Source: Halarcobacter sp. (GTDB lineage Bacteria > Campylobacterota > Campylobacteria > Campylobacterales > Arcobacteraceae). From it: 64,000 nucleotides of DNA. Location of the stretch: assembly GCF_963675975.1 (NCBI RefSeq), contig NZ_OY780939.1, positions 1,612,001 through 1,676,000 of the forward strand. The letters are read 5' to 3'. Shown here in pieces: positions 28,018-38,358 of this stretch. Every line of letters begins with the position of its first letter. Within the stretch, counting starts at the first letter, position 1. The position numbers were made by a program, and so were the translations under genes. Under the pieces are notes generated by a model, which saw only the letters and a list, made by a program, of their open reading frames with translations, had not been told where the DNA came from and did not search any database.

Positions 28018-29088
28018 ATGAGTATACTTACAAAATATATATTAAGAAAATATTTACTTTATTTTATAATTGTTTTAATATCACTTGAACTATTTTTCGT
28101 AGGAATGGATTTTTTACAAAATATAAAAAAACTACCTAGTTCTGCAAATTTACAGTTTTTATATTTAATTTATAATAGTTTTTTCACATTAACTTTAACA
28201 CTTCCACTATCATTAGTTTTTGGTTGGATATTAACACTTGTTATTTTCATTAGAAATAATGAATTGGTTGCATTTACTTCATTGGGTGCAAAAAAGAATC
28301 AAATTTTCTCTCCTGTTATTTATATCTCTTTGTTTTTATTGGTATTACAACTTTTTATACAAATGACCCCTTTGGCATACTCTTATGAACAAAAGAAAAA
28401 GATTTTAGATGGTAATTATTTTACTAATACAAAATCAGATATATTTCTAAAATATAATGATAATTTTGTATTTTTCAAAAAGCTTTTACCTTTAGAAAAA
28501 AGAGCTGAAGGAATACATATTTATAAGGTTCAAAATGATGATATAGTAGAAACAATTATTGCAAAAAAAGCATACTTTCAAAATGATAAATGGTATGTAG
28601 TTGATGCAAAAATTGTTAAAAAGCCTAAATATATGAACTTTGAAAGCTCAAAACTTGAAGTTAGATATGAAAAATTTTTAAATACCTTAGATGGATTTAA
28701 ACCAAAAATTCTTGATAATGTTTATGAAGAAAAAGCAAATTTTTCAATTCTTGATGCTATTTCTGCACTTGATTTATTGTCTAAGCAAGAGATTAATACA
28801 GATAGAATTAGAGCCGCTATTTATTATGATACTTTAGTACCATTTTTTATTTTACCTTTAATGTTTGTGATTTTTGTTTTTGTCTCATATAATAGAAGAT
28901 TTTTTAACATGGGTACATTTACTTCTATGTCAATATTTGCTACACTTGTTATCTGGGGTGTGTTTTTTATGCTTCATAAGTTTTCAAATAGTGGTGTTAT
29001 GAAACCAGAACTCTCATTGCTTTTACCTATGGTAATTTGGTTTATTGTTTCATATATAATTTATAGAAAAAAAAGTAGAGTGTTATAA
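28018..29088 (+). CDS. LptF/LptG family LPS export permease
   Basis: Inner-membrane permease that, with the LptB ATPase, moves lipopolysaccharide to the LptA bridge. 356 residues: two N-terminal helices plus a third before the periplasmic jellyroll (about 125-255), then three C-terminal helices (about 262-350). The N-terminal ILRKYLLYFIIVL and FTSLGAKKNQI coupling segment are typical. LptF and LptG cannot be separated safely without a comparison. Start two bases after pth, with GAAATAAGA; stop overlaps the Nudix ATG by one base. Confidence 0.9.
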   Translation: MSILTKYILRKYLLYFIIVLISLELFFVGMDFLQNIKKLPSSANLQFLYLIYNSFFTLTLTLPLSLVFGWILTLVIFIRNNELVAFTSLGAKKNQIFSPVIYISLFLLVLQLFIQMTPLAYSYEQKKKILDGNYFTNTKSDIFLKYNDNFVFFKKLLPLEKRAEGIHIYKVQNDDIVETIIAKKAYFQNDKWYVVDAKIVKKPKYMNFESSKLEVRYEKFLNTLDGFKPKILDNVYEEKANFSILDAISALDLLSKQEINTDRIRAAIYYDTLVPFFILPLMFVIFVFVSYNRRFFNMGTFTSMSIFATLVIWGVFFMLHKFSNSGVMKPELSLLLPMVIWFIVSYIIYRKKSRVL

Positions 29089-29531
29089 TGACTAAAATAA
29101 ATGCTTATGGTATTGTATTATATAAAATAGAAAAAGATTCCATAAAAATATTATTATGTAAATCTGTTAAGAGTAGAGATAAATGGGGCTGTTTAAAAGG
29201 TATGCAAGTTTCAAATGAAACTCCTAAAGAGTGTGCTAAAAGAGAGTTCTATGAGGAATCATCAATTAAAGTAGAAACTTATCTTTTTGAAGAATATTTT
29301 GAACAAAAGAATGATGAAAAAAATGTAGGAGTTTGGTTAGTAAATACTGTAAAAATACCAAACCTTAGAAACTATTTTTTTGAAGATAAACTTTTAGATA
29401 ATTATCTTTCTTGGGAAAATTCAAAAGTTAAATTTTTTGATTTAAAAGATCTTCCCTCTATAAAGAAAAAACAAAAACATCTATTAAAACAAATTAAGGA
29501 TTTTTTGCAAAATAAGAATCAACACCATTAG
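29088..29531 (+). CDS. Nudix hydrolase
   Basis: 147-residue pyrophosphohydrolase. Nudix box spans about 41-63: G-x5-E-x7-RE-x2-EE as GMQVSNE followed later by REFYEESSI, so the metal-binding REFYEE core is intact but the usual Gly after EE-x is Ser. Preceding KWGCLKG is the usual strand. Substrate unknown. Coupled to the permease (TAATG) and its last 38 bases overlap the 3' end of the convergent amidase gene. Confidence 0.88.
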   Translation: MTKINAYGIVLYKIEKDSIKILLCKSVKSRDKWGCLKGMQVSNETPKECAKREFYEESSIKVETYLFEEYFEQKNDEKNVGVWLVNTVKIPNLRNYFFEDKLLDNYLSWENSKVKFFDLKDLPSIKKKQKHLLKQIKDFLQNKNQHH

Positions 29532-30867
29532 CAATACCAACTGCTAATGCTTCTTGATATCTTTTATTAAAAAGTCTTTTCCCCTCTTTTTTATGTGTGA
29601 TATAACCTATCTCAATTAGTACTGATGGCATTTGTGCTCCAACAAGTACCCAAAATGGTCCTTCTCTAACACCACTATCTACAACATCTTTATGTATCTT
29701 TCTTGCACTATAAAGCATATTTTTTTGTATATCAATTGAAAGTTTATGTGAAGCAGTTATTCTTGGTCTGTTTAATGATTCTAAAAAAGCTTTTTTAGAA
29801 GATCCACTCATTTTTCTTATATCTGATTTATTTTCAAGTGCAGCAACTCTTTTAGCTCTTGCACTTCTTGCTGGACTTAAGAAAAAAGTTTCAATACCTT
29901 GAAGTTTATCAACTTTTGATTTATGTGCTGCATTTGCATGAATAGAGATAAATATATCAGCTTTCTTCTTATTTGCTAGTACTGTTCTGTTTCTAACTTT
30001 GATAAATCTATCACTGTTTCTTGTAATATAAACTTTATATCCTCTTCTTTTTAAGGCATCTTCTAAGTATTTCATTACATCAAATACAGCATATTTTTCA
30101 TACATCTTTTTTCCACGTCCAATTGCACCAGAATCTTTTCCACCATGACCAGCATCTAAAACAACTACTTTATTTAATCCTGGTTTGTATACTTTTGGAG
30201 ATTTTGAAACTTTTACACTGTTTTTTATATTATTTTCTTTTACATCTAATACTTTTAATACAACTCTATTATTGTTTGTAAAATAGATAGTTTTTAAATT
30301 TTTATTATCTTCAAAAAGTATTCTAAGTGTATTTGGGTCTTCTTGTTTAATTACAATTTGATTAACACCATTTATAGATAGTTTTGTTGGATAAGCATCT
30401 TTGAAACTTCCTTTTATATCATAAATATCTTGATAGCCATTTTTAACTTTTTTTTCTTGAAATCTTACAAAGTCTTTATTAACTTTTGTTTTAAAATCAA
30501 TAATAATCATATTATTTCTATCTTCAACAGATTTTATAGTATATTTAGAGTTATCTGATATTGTTCTAATTACTGGTTTAGTAATTTTTTTAGTTTGAGC
30601 TATTTTAATAGGTTCAATTTTTCTTACTTTAGCTACTGAACCATTATATTTTTTTAATTCTTTTTCATATTTTGATACATCTTTATTTAACTTTTTCCCT
30701 GTATAAATTAAAGTTTTAAGATTTTTGATTTCACTATCGCGATTATTATTTAAAACTGCTTTTAGATAGCCTATTCTTGCTTGGGAAAAATCTTCACTAA
30801 GACTAGCAAAAGCAGTTGTAGAGATTGAAAAAATTAAAATTATTAGAAGAAAAAAATTTTTAAAAAT
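29494..30867 (-). CDS. N-acetylmuramoyl-L-alanine amidase (AmiC-like), apparent ATT start
   Basis: Zinc amidase that cuts peptide stems from peptidoglycan, mainly at division. The first in-frame ATG is at 30510, but the frame stays open upstream and encodes a clear signal peptide (KNFFLLIILIFSISTTAFAS) and a coiled linker, so the gene starts earlier. No ATG, GTG, TTG or CTG exists upstream; the best start is ATT at 30865-30867, six bases after a perfect AAGGAG and one base after the upstream stop. That gives 457 residues. Amidase_3 domain from about 232: VVLDAGHGGKDSG (Zn His), SIHANA (second His) and VLIEIGYITHKKE (catalytic Glu). Last gene of the 14-gene leftward run. Confidence 0.88.
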   Translation of the reverse strand: MFKNFFLLIILIFSISTTAFASLSEDFSQARIGYLKAVLNNNRDSEIKNLKTLIYTGKKLNKDVSKYEKELKKYNGSVAKVRKIEPIKIAQTKKITKPVIRTISDNSKYTIKSVEDRNNMIIIDFKTKVNKDFVRFQEKKVKNGYQDIYDIKGSFKDAYPTKLSINGVNQIVIKQEDPNTLRILFEDNKNLKTIYFTNNNRVVLKVLDVKENNIKNSVKVSKSPKVYKPGLNKVVVLDAGHGGKDSGAIGRGKKMYEKYAVFDVMKYLEDALKRRGYKVYITRNSDRFIKVRNRTVLANKKKADIFISIHANAAHKSKVDKLQGIETFFLSPARSARAKRVAALENKSDIRKMSGSSKKAFLESLNRPRITASHKLSIDIQKNMLYSARKIHKDVVDSGVREGPFWVLVGAQMPSVLIEIGYITHKKEGKRLFNKRYQEALAVGIANGVDSYFAKNP

Positions 30868-30868
30868 T

Positions 30869-31942
30869 TTATTCTCCTTTTGTAAGTTTTTCCATTAACT
30901 CATGAACTGAGATCACTTTATCTATTTTATATCCATTTGAACCAGTAAAGAAAAGTCCTGTGTCTCTATCTCCTTGATAAGCTGCTCCTAGTCTATCTGC
31001 AATACAATATCCAACTAGTTTAGCTTCTACTCCTCTATTACATGGAGCAACACAGTTAGAGATACAAACAACTTTTGGTGCAGTTCCATCTTCAATTGAT
31101 TTTTGTAAGTTTGTTCTAACACCTCTTGCTGGTAATCCAACAGGAGATTTCATTAGTTTAATATCATCTTCTTTTGCATCTAGTAATATTTTTTTGAATT
31201 CAGCATCTGCATCACACTCAAATGTACCAATAAATCTTGTTGCCATTTGTACTCCAGAACATCCCATATCCATATATTTATCAATATCGGTTTTGTCCCA
31301 AATACCACCAGCAGCAATTATAGGAGGATTGTTCCAATTTTTTGCTTCTTCAATAACTTCTGGTACAATATTTTCTAATTGGTATTCTTCTTGAAAACAT
31401 TGTTCATAAGTAAAACCTTGGTGTCCACCAGATTTTGGACCTTCAACAATTACTGCATCAGGAAGTTTGTTATATCTTTTCCATTTTTTACAAATAAGTT
31501 TTAAAGCTCTTGCACTTGAAACAATAGGAATTAAAGCTACATCTGGAAAATCTTTTGTAAATTCAGGCATGTTTGTAGGAAGTCCAGCACCTGTTATAAT
31601 AATATTAATACCTGCTTCACAAGCATCTTTTACAATTCTTCCATAATCATTACATGCATAAAGTATATTACAAGCTAAAGGAGAATCCCCACAAATTTTT
31701 CTTGCATTTTTAATTATTGTAGTTAAGGCATCTTTTGAATAAAAGTTTAGAACATCTACTGGCTTATCTTTTTTAGTTTTAATTTCATATTCATCACTTT
31801 TATAATAACCAGTTCCAACTCCAGAAATTACTCCTAATCCTCCTTCAAGACTAACAGTTCCTGCTAATTTGTCCCAGCTTATTCCAACACCCATTCCACC
31901 TTGGATAATTGGGTGTTTTATTTCATATTTTCCTATTTTCAA
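30869..31942 (-). CDS. Nitronate monooxygenase family FMN protein
   Basis: TIM-barrel FMN enzyme of the 2-nitropropane dioxygenase/NMO family, which includes nitronate detoxification enzymes and FabK-like enoyl reductases. 357 residues with PIIQGGMGVGISWDKLAG at the N-terminus, ITGAGLPTN, EGPKSGGHQGF with the conserved His, and PIIAAGGIWD plus GVQMATRFIGT phosphate-binding loops. The Cys-rich CISNCVAPCNRG segment near 290 is common in the bacterial NMO-like group. FabK activity is not excluded. Ten bases after tyrS and one base before the amidase start. Confidence 0.88.
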   Translation of the reverse strand: MKIGKYEIKHPIIQGGMGVGISWDKLAGTVSLEGGLGVISGVGTGYYKSDEYEIKTKKDKPVDVLNFYSKDALTTIIKNARKICGDSPLACNILYACNDYGRIVKDACEAGINIIITGAGLPTNMPEFTKDFPDVALIPIVSSARALKLICKKWKRYNKLPDAVIVEGPKSGGHQGFTYEQCFQEEYQLENIVPEVIEEAKNWNNPPIIAAGGIWDKTDIDKYMDMGCSGVQMATRFIGTFECDADAEFKKILLDAKEDDIKLMKSPVGLPARGVRTNLQKSIEDGTAPKVVCISNCVAPCNRGVEAKLVGYCIADRLGAAYQGDRDTGLFFTGSNGYKIDKVISVHELMEKLTKGE

Positions 31943-31952
31943 AATTGCCCTT

Positions 31953-33161
31953 TTATTTTATTATTATCTTAGCGAAACTTTTTTTACCTTTTTGTAAAAT
32001 ATATTCACCCGCATCTAAATTTAGTTTCTCATCATTTACTTTTTCTTGATTAATACTAACAGCATTTGCCTTTACATCACGTCTAGCTTGCGAAGTTGAA
32101 TTAACAAGTTTAGAATCAACTAAAGCTTGACATAGCCAAATACCAGCTTCCATTTCATATTCTGGCATATCAGTTGGGATATCTTTTTTTGCAAATACTT
32201 TTTCAAATTCTACTTTTGCAATTTGCCCTTGTCCTTGCCCATGAAATCTGTCAACAATCTCCATTGCTAACTCTTCTTTAACTTTTTTAGGATGTAAGCT
32301 TCCATCTTCAACACCAGTTTGAAGCTCTTCAATCTCTTTTAATGATTTTGTTGAAAGAAGTTCATAATATCTCCACATCAACTCATCTGAAATTGAAAGT
32401 GTTTTACCAAACATATCATTTGGTGCATCTGTAACTCCAATATAGTTACCTAAAGATTTAGACATTTTTTGAACCCCATCTAAACCTTCTAATATAGGCA
32501 TCATTAATACAGCTTGTTGTTTTCCTGTATTATATGCTTTTTGTAAAGTTCTTCCCATAAGAAGATTAAATTTTTGGTCTGTTCCACCAAGTTCAATATC
32601 AGTTCCCATAGCAACAGAATCATAACCTTGAAGTAGAGGATAAGTAAATTCACTAACTGCTATTGGAGTATTTGTGGCATATCTTTTTGAAAAATCATCT
32701 CTTTCTAACATTCTAGCAACTGTTAAATTTGAAGCAAGAGAGATAAGTCCACCTGTACCTAACTCTTTTAACCATTTTGAATTGAACTTAACTTCTGTTT
32801 TTTCAGGATCTAAGATTTTAAATACTTGGTCTTTATAGCTTTGAGCATTTTCTAAAACCTGATCTTCACTTAAAACTTTTCTTGTTTCACTTTTTCCAGT
32901 TGGATCTCCAATTGTTGCTGTAAAATCTCCAATTAAAAATTGAACAATTCCACCAAATTTTTGAAATGTTGCCATTTTTTGAATTAATACAGTGTGTCCT
33001 AAGTGTAAATCTGGAGCAGTTGGATCAAATCCAGCTTTTACATAAAAATTTTCACCCTTTTCATAATAGTTTCTAATTAATTTTTCAATTCCTTCAATAT
33101 CAATTATTTCTGCAGTTCCTCTTTGTATTTCTGCAAGGGCTTCTTTTACTTTCTCTTCCAT
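31953..33161 (-). CDS. tyrS: Tyrosyl-tRNA synthetase
   Basis: Class I synthetase charging tRNA-Tyr. 402 residues; HIGH-like LHLGHT (about 52-57), [27 protein letters not shown] (about 233) and a C-terminal S4 RNA-binding domain (about 338-402). This corresponds to the longer TyrZ-like layout. 12 bases downstream of spoT. Confidence 0.97.
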   Translation of the reverse strand: MEEKVKEALAEIQRGTAEIIDIEGIEKLIRNYYEKGENFYVKAGFDPTAPDLHLGHTVLIQKMATFQKFGGIVQFLIGDFTATIGDPTGKSETRKVLSEDQVLENAQSYKDQVFKILDPEKTEVKFNSKWLKELGTGGLISLASNLTVARMLERDDFSKRYATNTPIAVSEFTYPLLQGYDSVAMGTDIELGGTDQKFNLLMGRTLQKAYNTGKQQAVLMMPILEGLDGVQKMSKSLGNYIGVTDAPNDMFGKTLSISDELMWRYYELLSTKSLKEIEELQTGVEDGSLHPKKVKEELAMEIVDRFHGQGQGQIAKVEFEKVFAKKDIPTDMPEYEMEAGIWLCQALVDSKLVNSTSQARRDVKANAVSINQEKVNDEKLNLDAGEYILQKGKKSFAKIIIK

Positions 33162-33173
33162 TTATCCTCTTTT

Positions 33174-35312
33174 TTATTTATTATATGCATCTTTTTTTGA
33201 GAAAAATTCAATAACTTTTGCTTTTTTCTCTATGATTTTTCTTACCTCTTCTACATTTGAGATATTTATTTCAAACTCTATATCACAATATTGTCTGTAG
33301 GAGTGTTTTTCTCTACCATAATCCACAGATAAGATATATCCTTCATATTGGCTCATATAAGATAGTAATCTAGATAATTCACCTTTAGTATTTGGTAAAC
33401 TAACAACCATTTTGTATTGATAAAGTGTATCTACGGTCCACTTACAAAATAACATAGGTTCATTACTCATAATTTGTTTATAAGCCTTGTCACACATTTT
33501 ATGATGAATTACAGCTTTATTCCCATCTTTAAAAGCTACAATTTCATCAGCAAATTTGGGATGACAACAGTGGTCAAATGATACAGAATTAATACTAAAA
33601 TTTGAATATAAAATCATATTATCAAATTTAAATTTTTTGATTTTACTAGTATATATTTTAAATCTAGCTACAAATCCTCTATCTTGAATGATTTTTTTCT
33701 CAATTTCATGTTTAACATGCTTAAAGTAGTCAATAATTTGGGGCACTTTATATAGTGAATCAAACTTGTAAACAGCTGTAACTTTATCCATATATTTTGA
33801 AAAAACAGTATTAATTATATTTCTACCTGTTAATTCATCAATCTCTTTTAATCTTTGTGAACATAAAAATCTAATCTGTTTTTTTGCTCTATTTGTTTTT
33901 ACCATGTCAATCCAAGAACATCTAGGAATTGCATAATCAACTGTTTTGATTGAAACAATGTCTGAACTATGAAGTTCAGTTAATAATGGTTTTTTGATTT
34001 TATTTATATAACACTCTACTGCATTTTTCCCAACATCTGTGTGAACAGCATAGGCAAAATCATAAGCTGTTGAACCTCTTGGTAAATTAAAAGTGTCTCC
34101 ATGTGGTGAGTATACTACAATCTCTTCTGAGTATAGATTATCTTTTGTATCTTGATAAAACTCTTCCACATTGTCATTTGAGTATTCTAAAGATTTTAGC
34201 CAATTTAGATTTGGTTGATGTTTTAAACCACTTTTATATTTCCAGTGTGCGGCAATACCATATTCAGCAACTTTATTCATCTCAAAAGTTCTAATTTGTA
34301 CTTCATAAATCTTTGAATTGTAAAATACTGTTGTATGTATAGTTTGATAACCATTCTCTTTTGGAGTTGAAACATAATCTTTAAACCTAGATATTAAAGG
34401 TTTATAAGCTAAGTGTAAAAATCCTAAGACTTTATAACAATCAATATCTTCAGGAACTAAAATTCTAATTGCAAGAAGGTCAAGAATCTCATCAATTGTT
34501 ACACCTTTTCTTTGCATCTTTAGATATATAGAATAGTAGTGTTTTATTCTACTGTTAATTTGCACAGTATTTAAATCAAAACCATTTTTTTCTAAAACTT
34601 GTTTTGTTGAAGATATAAATTTATTAAAAGTTAATTGAATAGCATGTTGATGCTCAATCATAAAGTCGTCAATTTTTTTATACTCTTCTGGATAGATGTA
34701 ATAAAATGCTAAATCTTCAAGGGTATTTTTAACTGTAGAGATACCAAGTCTATGTGCAATTGGAACATAAACAACAAGTGTTTCTTCTGCTATTCTTTTT
34801 TGTTTATTTTCTGGAAGTGCTGAAAGTGTTAACATGTTGTGAAGTCTATCACAAAGTTTGACAATTAAAACTCTTACATCATCAATTGAAGCAATTAACA
34901 TTTTTCTAAATGTCATAGCTGAAGATATTAGTTTTTTGTTTGAATCTGATGGTGGTAATTCATGCTCTCTAATAGCATCAATTTTAGTTAATCCATCAAC
35001 CATATGGGCAACATTGTCACCCCAGTTTTCCCTAACAAAGTCTAAAGTATATTCAGTGTCTTCCACAACATCATGAAGTAATGCAGTAGCAATAATATCT
35101 TCATCTTTAGAAAAGTGAGATACAACAGTCGCAACAAGAATAGGGTGTATTACATAAGGTTCGCCACTTTTTCTAAATTGACCCTCGTGAGCTTTAATTG
35201 CAAAATCAATTATACTCTCAAGTTTTTGGCTTACTTTTGTTTCTTTATGTAGTAGTGCAATAGCATCATCCAAAGTATTAATACTTTGAACTTTTAAAAT
35301 AAACGGATCCAT
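33174..35312 (-). CDS. spoT: Bifunctional (p)ppGpp synthetase/hydrolase, SpoT/Rsh type
   Basis: The stringent-response alarmone enzyme. 712 residues: N-terminal HD hydrolase domain with LLHDVVEDTEYT (HD intact, so hydrolysis likely), CDRLHNMLTL, synthetase domain with RIKHYYSIYLKM and YVSTPKENGYQTIHT (about 310-325), TGS domain (about 390-450; SPHGDTFNLPRGSTAYDFAYAVHTD) and a C-terminal zinc-finger/ACT region (DHCCHP near 572; ACT about 635-705). Typically the sole long Rsh in Campylobacterota. Follows rpoZ, as in many bacteria, with a hairpin between. Confidence 0.96.
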   Translation of the reverse strand: MDPFILKVQSINTLDDAIALLHKETKVSQKLESIIDFAIKAHEGQFRKSGEPYVIHPILVATVVSHFSKDEDIIATALLHDVVEDTEYTLDFVRENWGDNVAHMVDGLTKIDAIREHELPPSDSNKKLISSAMTFRKMLIASIDDVRVLIVKLCDRLHNMLTLSALPENKQKRIAEETLVVYVPIAHRLGISTVKNTLEDLAFYYIYPEEYKKIDDFMIEHQHAIQLTFNKFISSTKQVLEKNGFDLNTVQINSRIKHYYSIYLKMQRKGVTIDEILDLLAIRILVPEDIDCYKVLGFLHLAYKPLISRFKDYVSTPKENGYQTIHTTVFYNSKIYEVQIRTFEMNKVAEYGIAAHWKYKSGLKHQPNLNWLKSLEYSNDNVEEFYQDTKDNLYSEEIVVYSPHGDTFNLPRGSTAYDFAYAVHTDVGKNAVECYINKIKKPLLTELHSSDIVSIKTVDYAIPRCSWIDMVKTNRAKKQIRFLCSQRLKEIDELTGRNIINTVFSKYMDKVTAVYKFDSLYKVPQIIDYFKHVKHEIEKKIIQDRGFVARFKIYTSKIKKFKFDNMILYSNFSINSVSFDHCCHPKFADEIVAFKDGNKAVIHHKMCDKAYKQIMSNEPMLFCKWTVDTLYQYKMVVSLPNTKGELSRLLSYMSQYEGYILSVDYGREKHSYRQYCDIEFEINISNVEEVRKIIEKKAKVIEFFSKKDAYNK

Positions 35313-35325
35313 ATAAGTACCTAAA

Positions 35326-35355
35326 TTAGTAATAAAGCAAAAGCTTTACTACTAA
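35326..35355 (-). terminator. Hairpin between rpoZ and spoT
   Basis: TTAGTA-x2-AAAGC, loop AAAA, GCTTT-x2-TACTAA (35326-35355). It includes the rpoZ stop and lacks a long T run in the leftward direction; perhaps an attenuator or RNA processing site rather than a full stop. Confidence 0.5.
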
Positions 35356-35570
35356 TCTTTATGAACTAAACCTTCGATTTTTAAAACACCAGTTGCAATC
35401 TCGTCAATTGCAATATCAGTATATTTCATATTTTGCGTATTTTTATCAAGTAATGGTTTAGCTCCTTTACTTAATTCATCTGCTCTTTGTCCCACAGCAA
35501 TAGCTAAAATATATCTGTCATTGTTTACTTTTTTTAAAGCTTGTGACATTCTTTCTTCTAATCTCATCAT
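35352..35570 (-). CDS. rpoZ: RNA polymerase omega subunit
   Basis: Small subunit that aids assembly of RNA polymerase and ppGpp binding. 72 residues with the family core RYILAIAVGQRADELSKGA and TDIAIDEIATG. Two adjacent ATGs (35568-35570 and 35565-35567); AAGGA upstream fits either. Placed between pyrH and spoT, so ppGpp synthesis and one of its polymerase targets are co-located. Confidence 0.95.
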   Translation of the reverse strand: MMRLEERMSQALKKVNNDRYILAIAVGQRADELSKGAKPLLDKNTQNMKYTDIAIDEIATGVLKIEGLVHKD

Positions 35571-35587
35571 TAAAATTCCTTATTTTT

Positions 35588-36295
<708 letters not shown>

Positions 36296-36318
36296 TTATG
36301 TCCTTTTGTAGTTGTGCG

Positions 36319-36326
36319 ATTTTATC
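36319..36326 (-). promoter_or_regulatory. Candidate -10 box of pyrH
   Basis: GATAAAAT on the minus strand followed by CGCAC, 24 bases before the pyrH ATG, in the largest gap (60 bases) of the leftward run. Confidence 0.55.
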
Positions 36327-36355
36327 TAAAATATTCTAAAAAAAAAGTTAATAGT

Positions 36356-37423
36356 TTAACCTAATGCCCATTCATAGAAAGGTAAAACATTTATTTTTAA
36401 CTCTTTCGAGTTTATAACTTCATTGTTTGATACAGTAATAATATTAATCTCTTTTATATGGTATTCTAAAGCTGTTTTTTTTATTTTTTTAAGTTGAGCT
36501 TGCATAAGTATTGAATTAAAAAATGGTATAGATACTATTCCTATATCTTTTTTAGGGATATAAAAATCGATATAATCTAGATAAAATATCTCTTCTTGTT
36601 TATTTAACAATTCTTGAAAAATAATATTAGTAAATTCATTTTTAAATTTCTTTTTATGGCTTGTTGCACTAAAAAAAGCACTATTATATAAATAGATTTT
36701 TTTTACGGCTTTTTCTTGATTATATTTAGATATAAAATAAATAATAAAATTTTCTTCTAATAATTTACACTGTTCATAAAATTTATCTTTTGATATTTTC
36801 ATTTTGGATTTAAGGGAAAGATATAATTGATTTAAAGATTTTTTTTCATCTATATTAAAAATTAATATTTTAAGAATCTCTTCTGAAGTTTTATCTTCAA
36901 AAATAAGTTTGATTATATTTTGTAACTCTTTAAATATCCTGAAGTCAGGAGTTTGAGGTGTTTGTGGAAGATTTCCATATTTCAAAAAACTATTAAAGTT
37001 ATGAGTAATATTTTGATTTCTTTTATCATGTAATAGGTACTCTTCAAAATCTAAAGGATTAACTTTTATAGTCTTATAACCTTTCATGTTTTTTTGTATT
37101 TTTGAAGTTATTATTACACTATCACAAAAAGGTATTTTAATATCGAATAAAAAATTTTCTAATACTATAACTTTTATATTATTTCTAAAAACATACTCTT
37201 CTAGGTTTTGGGCAATCTCTTCTTTCTCATTTCTATAATCATCAAAATCTATATAAAGGTATTCTTTTGATTTAAAATTTGATAAATAATCATAAATGAG
37301 AAAACTTTTTCCAACTTTAGGTGCTCCTAAAAGTATGGTTTTAGGATGAGTTATTTTTGATTTTCTTTCTATAAAATTTATTTTTGTAAATTCAAGCTCA
37401 TGACAAAATTCTAAAGATGTCAT
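36356..37423 (-). CDS. AAA-type ATPase of unknown function (AAA_14/DUF4143-like)
   Basis: 355 residues. Walker A GAPKVGKSF (about 33-41), a possible Walker B strand KVIVLENF (about 84-91) where the usual DE is LEN, then a helical region and a C-terminal domain with DYIDFYIPKKDIGI strands that resembles the nuclease-like C-terminus of AAA_14/DUF4143 ATPases. Those proteins are poorly understood. No membrane segment. Its ATG overlaps the pdxA stop by one base, so its level is tied to PLP synthesis genes. Role unknown. Confidence 0.75.
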   Translation of the reverse strand: MTSLEFCHELEFTKINFIERKSKITHPKTILLGAPKVGKSFLIYDYLSNFKSKEYLYIDFDDYRNEKEEIAQNLEEYVFRNNIKVIVLENFLFDIKIPFCDSVIITSKIQKNMKGYKTIKVNPLDFEEYLLHDKRNQNITHNFNSFLKYGNLPQTPQTPDFRIFKELQNIIKLIFEDKTSEEILKILIFNIDEKKSLNQLYLSLKSKMKISKDKFYEQCKLLEENFIIYFISKYNQEKAVKKIYLYNSAFFSATSHKKKFKNEFTNIIFQELLNKQEEIFYLDYIDFYIPKKDIGIVSIPFFNSILMQAQLKKIKKTALEYHIKEINIITVSNNEVINSKELKINVLPFYEWALG

Positions 37424-38358
37424 TATTTTCTATCTTGTAACTCAATGGCCTCTTTGATTGCATTTATATAACTTTTACAATTTAGTTTTCTATTCTTTTC
37501 ATAAGCTATATCAAATGCAGTTCCATGGTCAACAGAGGTTCTTACGATTGGTAGATTTAAACTTACATTAATACTTTCATCAAAATATAGTGCTTTTAAA
37601 GGTGCTAAGCCTTGGTCATGATACATTGCAACAAAATACTTAAAGTTTTTTCTTGAAGCTTTTGAAAAGGCTGTATCAGGTACTAGTGGACCTTTAAAAA
37701 TATCTTTTTCAAGTTTCTTATTAGCATTTTTTATGGCTTTAAATATTTCAACCTCTTCATTCCCTAAAACGCCGTTATCACTCGCATGGGGATTTAGAGC
37801 TAAAACACCAATCCTTTCACTATTTACACTTTTATAAAAGTCAAGTAAAAATTGAGTTAGTGTTTCTTCTTCAATAGATTTTGCAACTTTTTTTAAAGGT
37901 ATATGTTCTGTATATAAAGAAACAAAAAGCTTTTTACAACCTAACATCATAATTGCATTTTTGCCAAAAAAGTCTCTTAATACTTCAGTATGGCCTTTGT
38001 ATTTTATTTTGGCTTTATTCCAAGCTTCTTTGTTTATTGGTAAGGTTGCAATTGCATCAACTTTATTTTTATTTGCTAAGTTTATTGCTTCATTAAAAGA
38101 ATCATAAGAATATTTCCCACTTTTTCTTGAAACTTTTCCTGGCTTTATTTCAAAGTCACCTTTTACGTCATAAGTTTTAAAATCTTTTGGAATCTTAATT
38201 CCAAGTATTTTAGCTGCTTGGTTTAACATAGTTTTATTTATGCAGTAAAGGGGAGTACAATATTTAGAAATCTTTTCGTGGGAAATTAGTGCAATCTCTA
38301 CACCTATACCATTTAAATCACCTATTGAGATTGCAATAGTTGGTTTAATGTGTTCCAT
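37423..38358 (-). CDS. pdxA: 4-hydroxythreonine-4-phosphate dehydrogenase
   Basis: NAD-dependent step of DXP-dependent pyridoxal phosphate synthesis; product is used by PdxJ. 311 residues with [13 protein letters not shown] at the N-terminus, [19 protein letters not shown], and [11 protein letters not shown] carrying metal-binding histidines. Coupled on both sides by one-base TAATG overlaps (pdxJ upstream, ATPase downstream). Confidence 0.97.
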   Translation of the reverse strand: MEHIKPTIAISIGDLNGIGVEIALISHEKISKYCTPLYCINKTMLNQAAKILGIKIPKDFKTYDVKGDFEIKPGKVSRKSGKYSYDSFNEAINLANKNKVDAIATLPINKEAWNKAKIKYKGHTEVLRDFFGKNAIMMLGCKKLFVSLYTEHIPLKKVAKSIEEETLTQFLLDFYKSVNSERIGVLALNPHASDNGVLGNEEVEIFKAIKNANKKLEKDIFKGPLVPDTAFSKASRKNFKYFVAMYHDQGLAPLKALYFDESINVSLNLPIVRTSVDHGTAFDIAYEKNRKLNCKSYINAIKEAIELQDRK

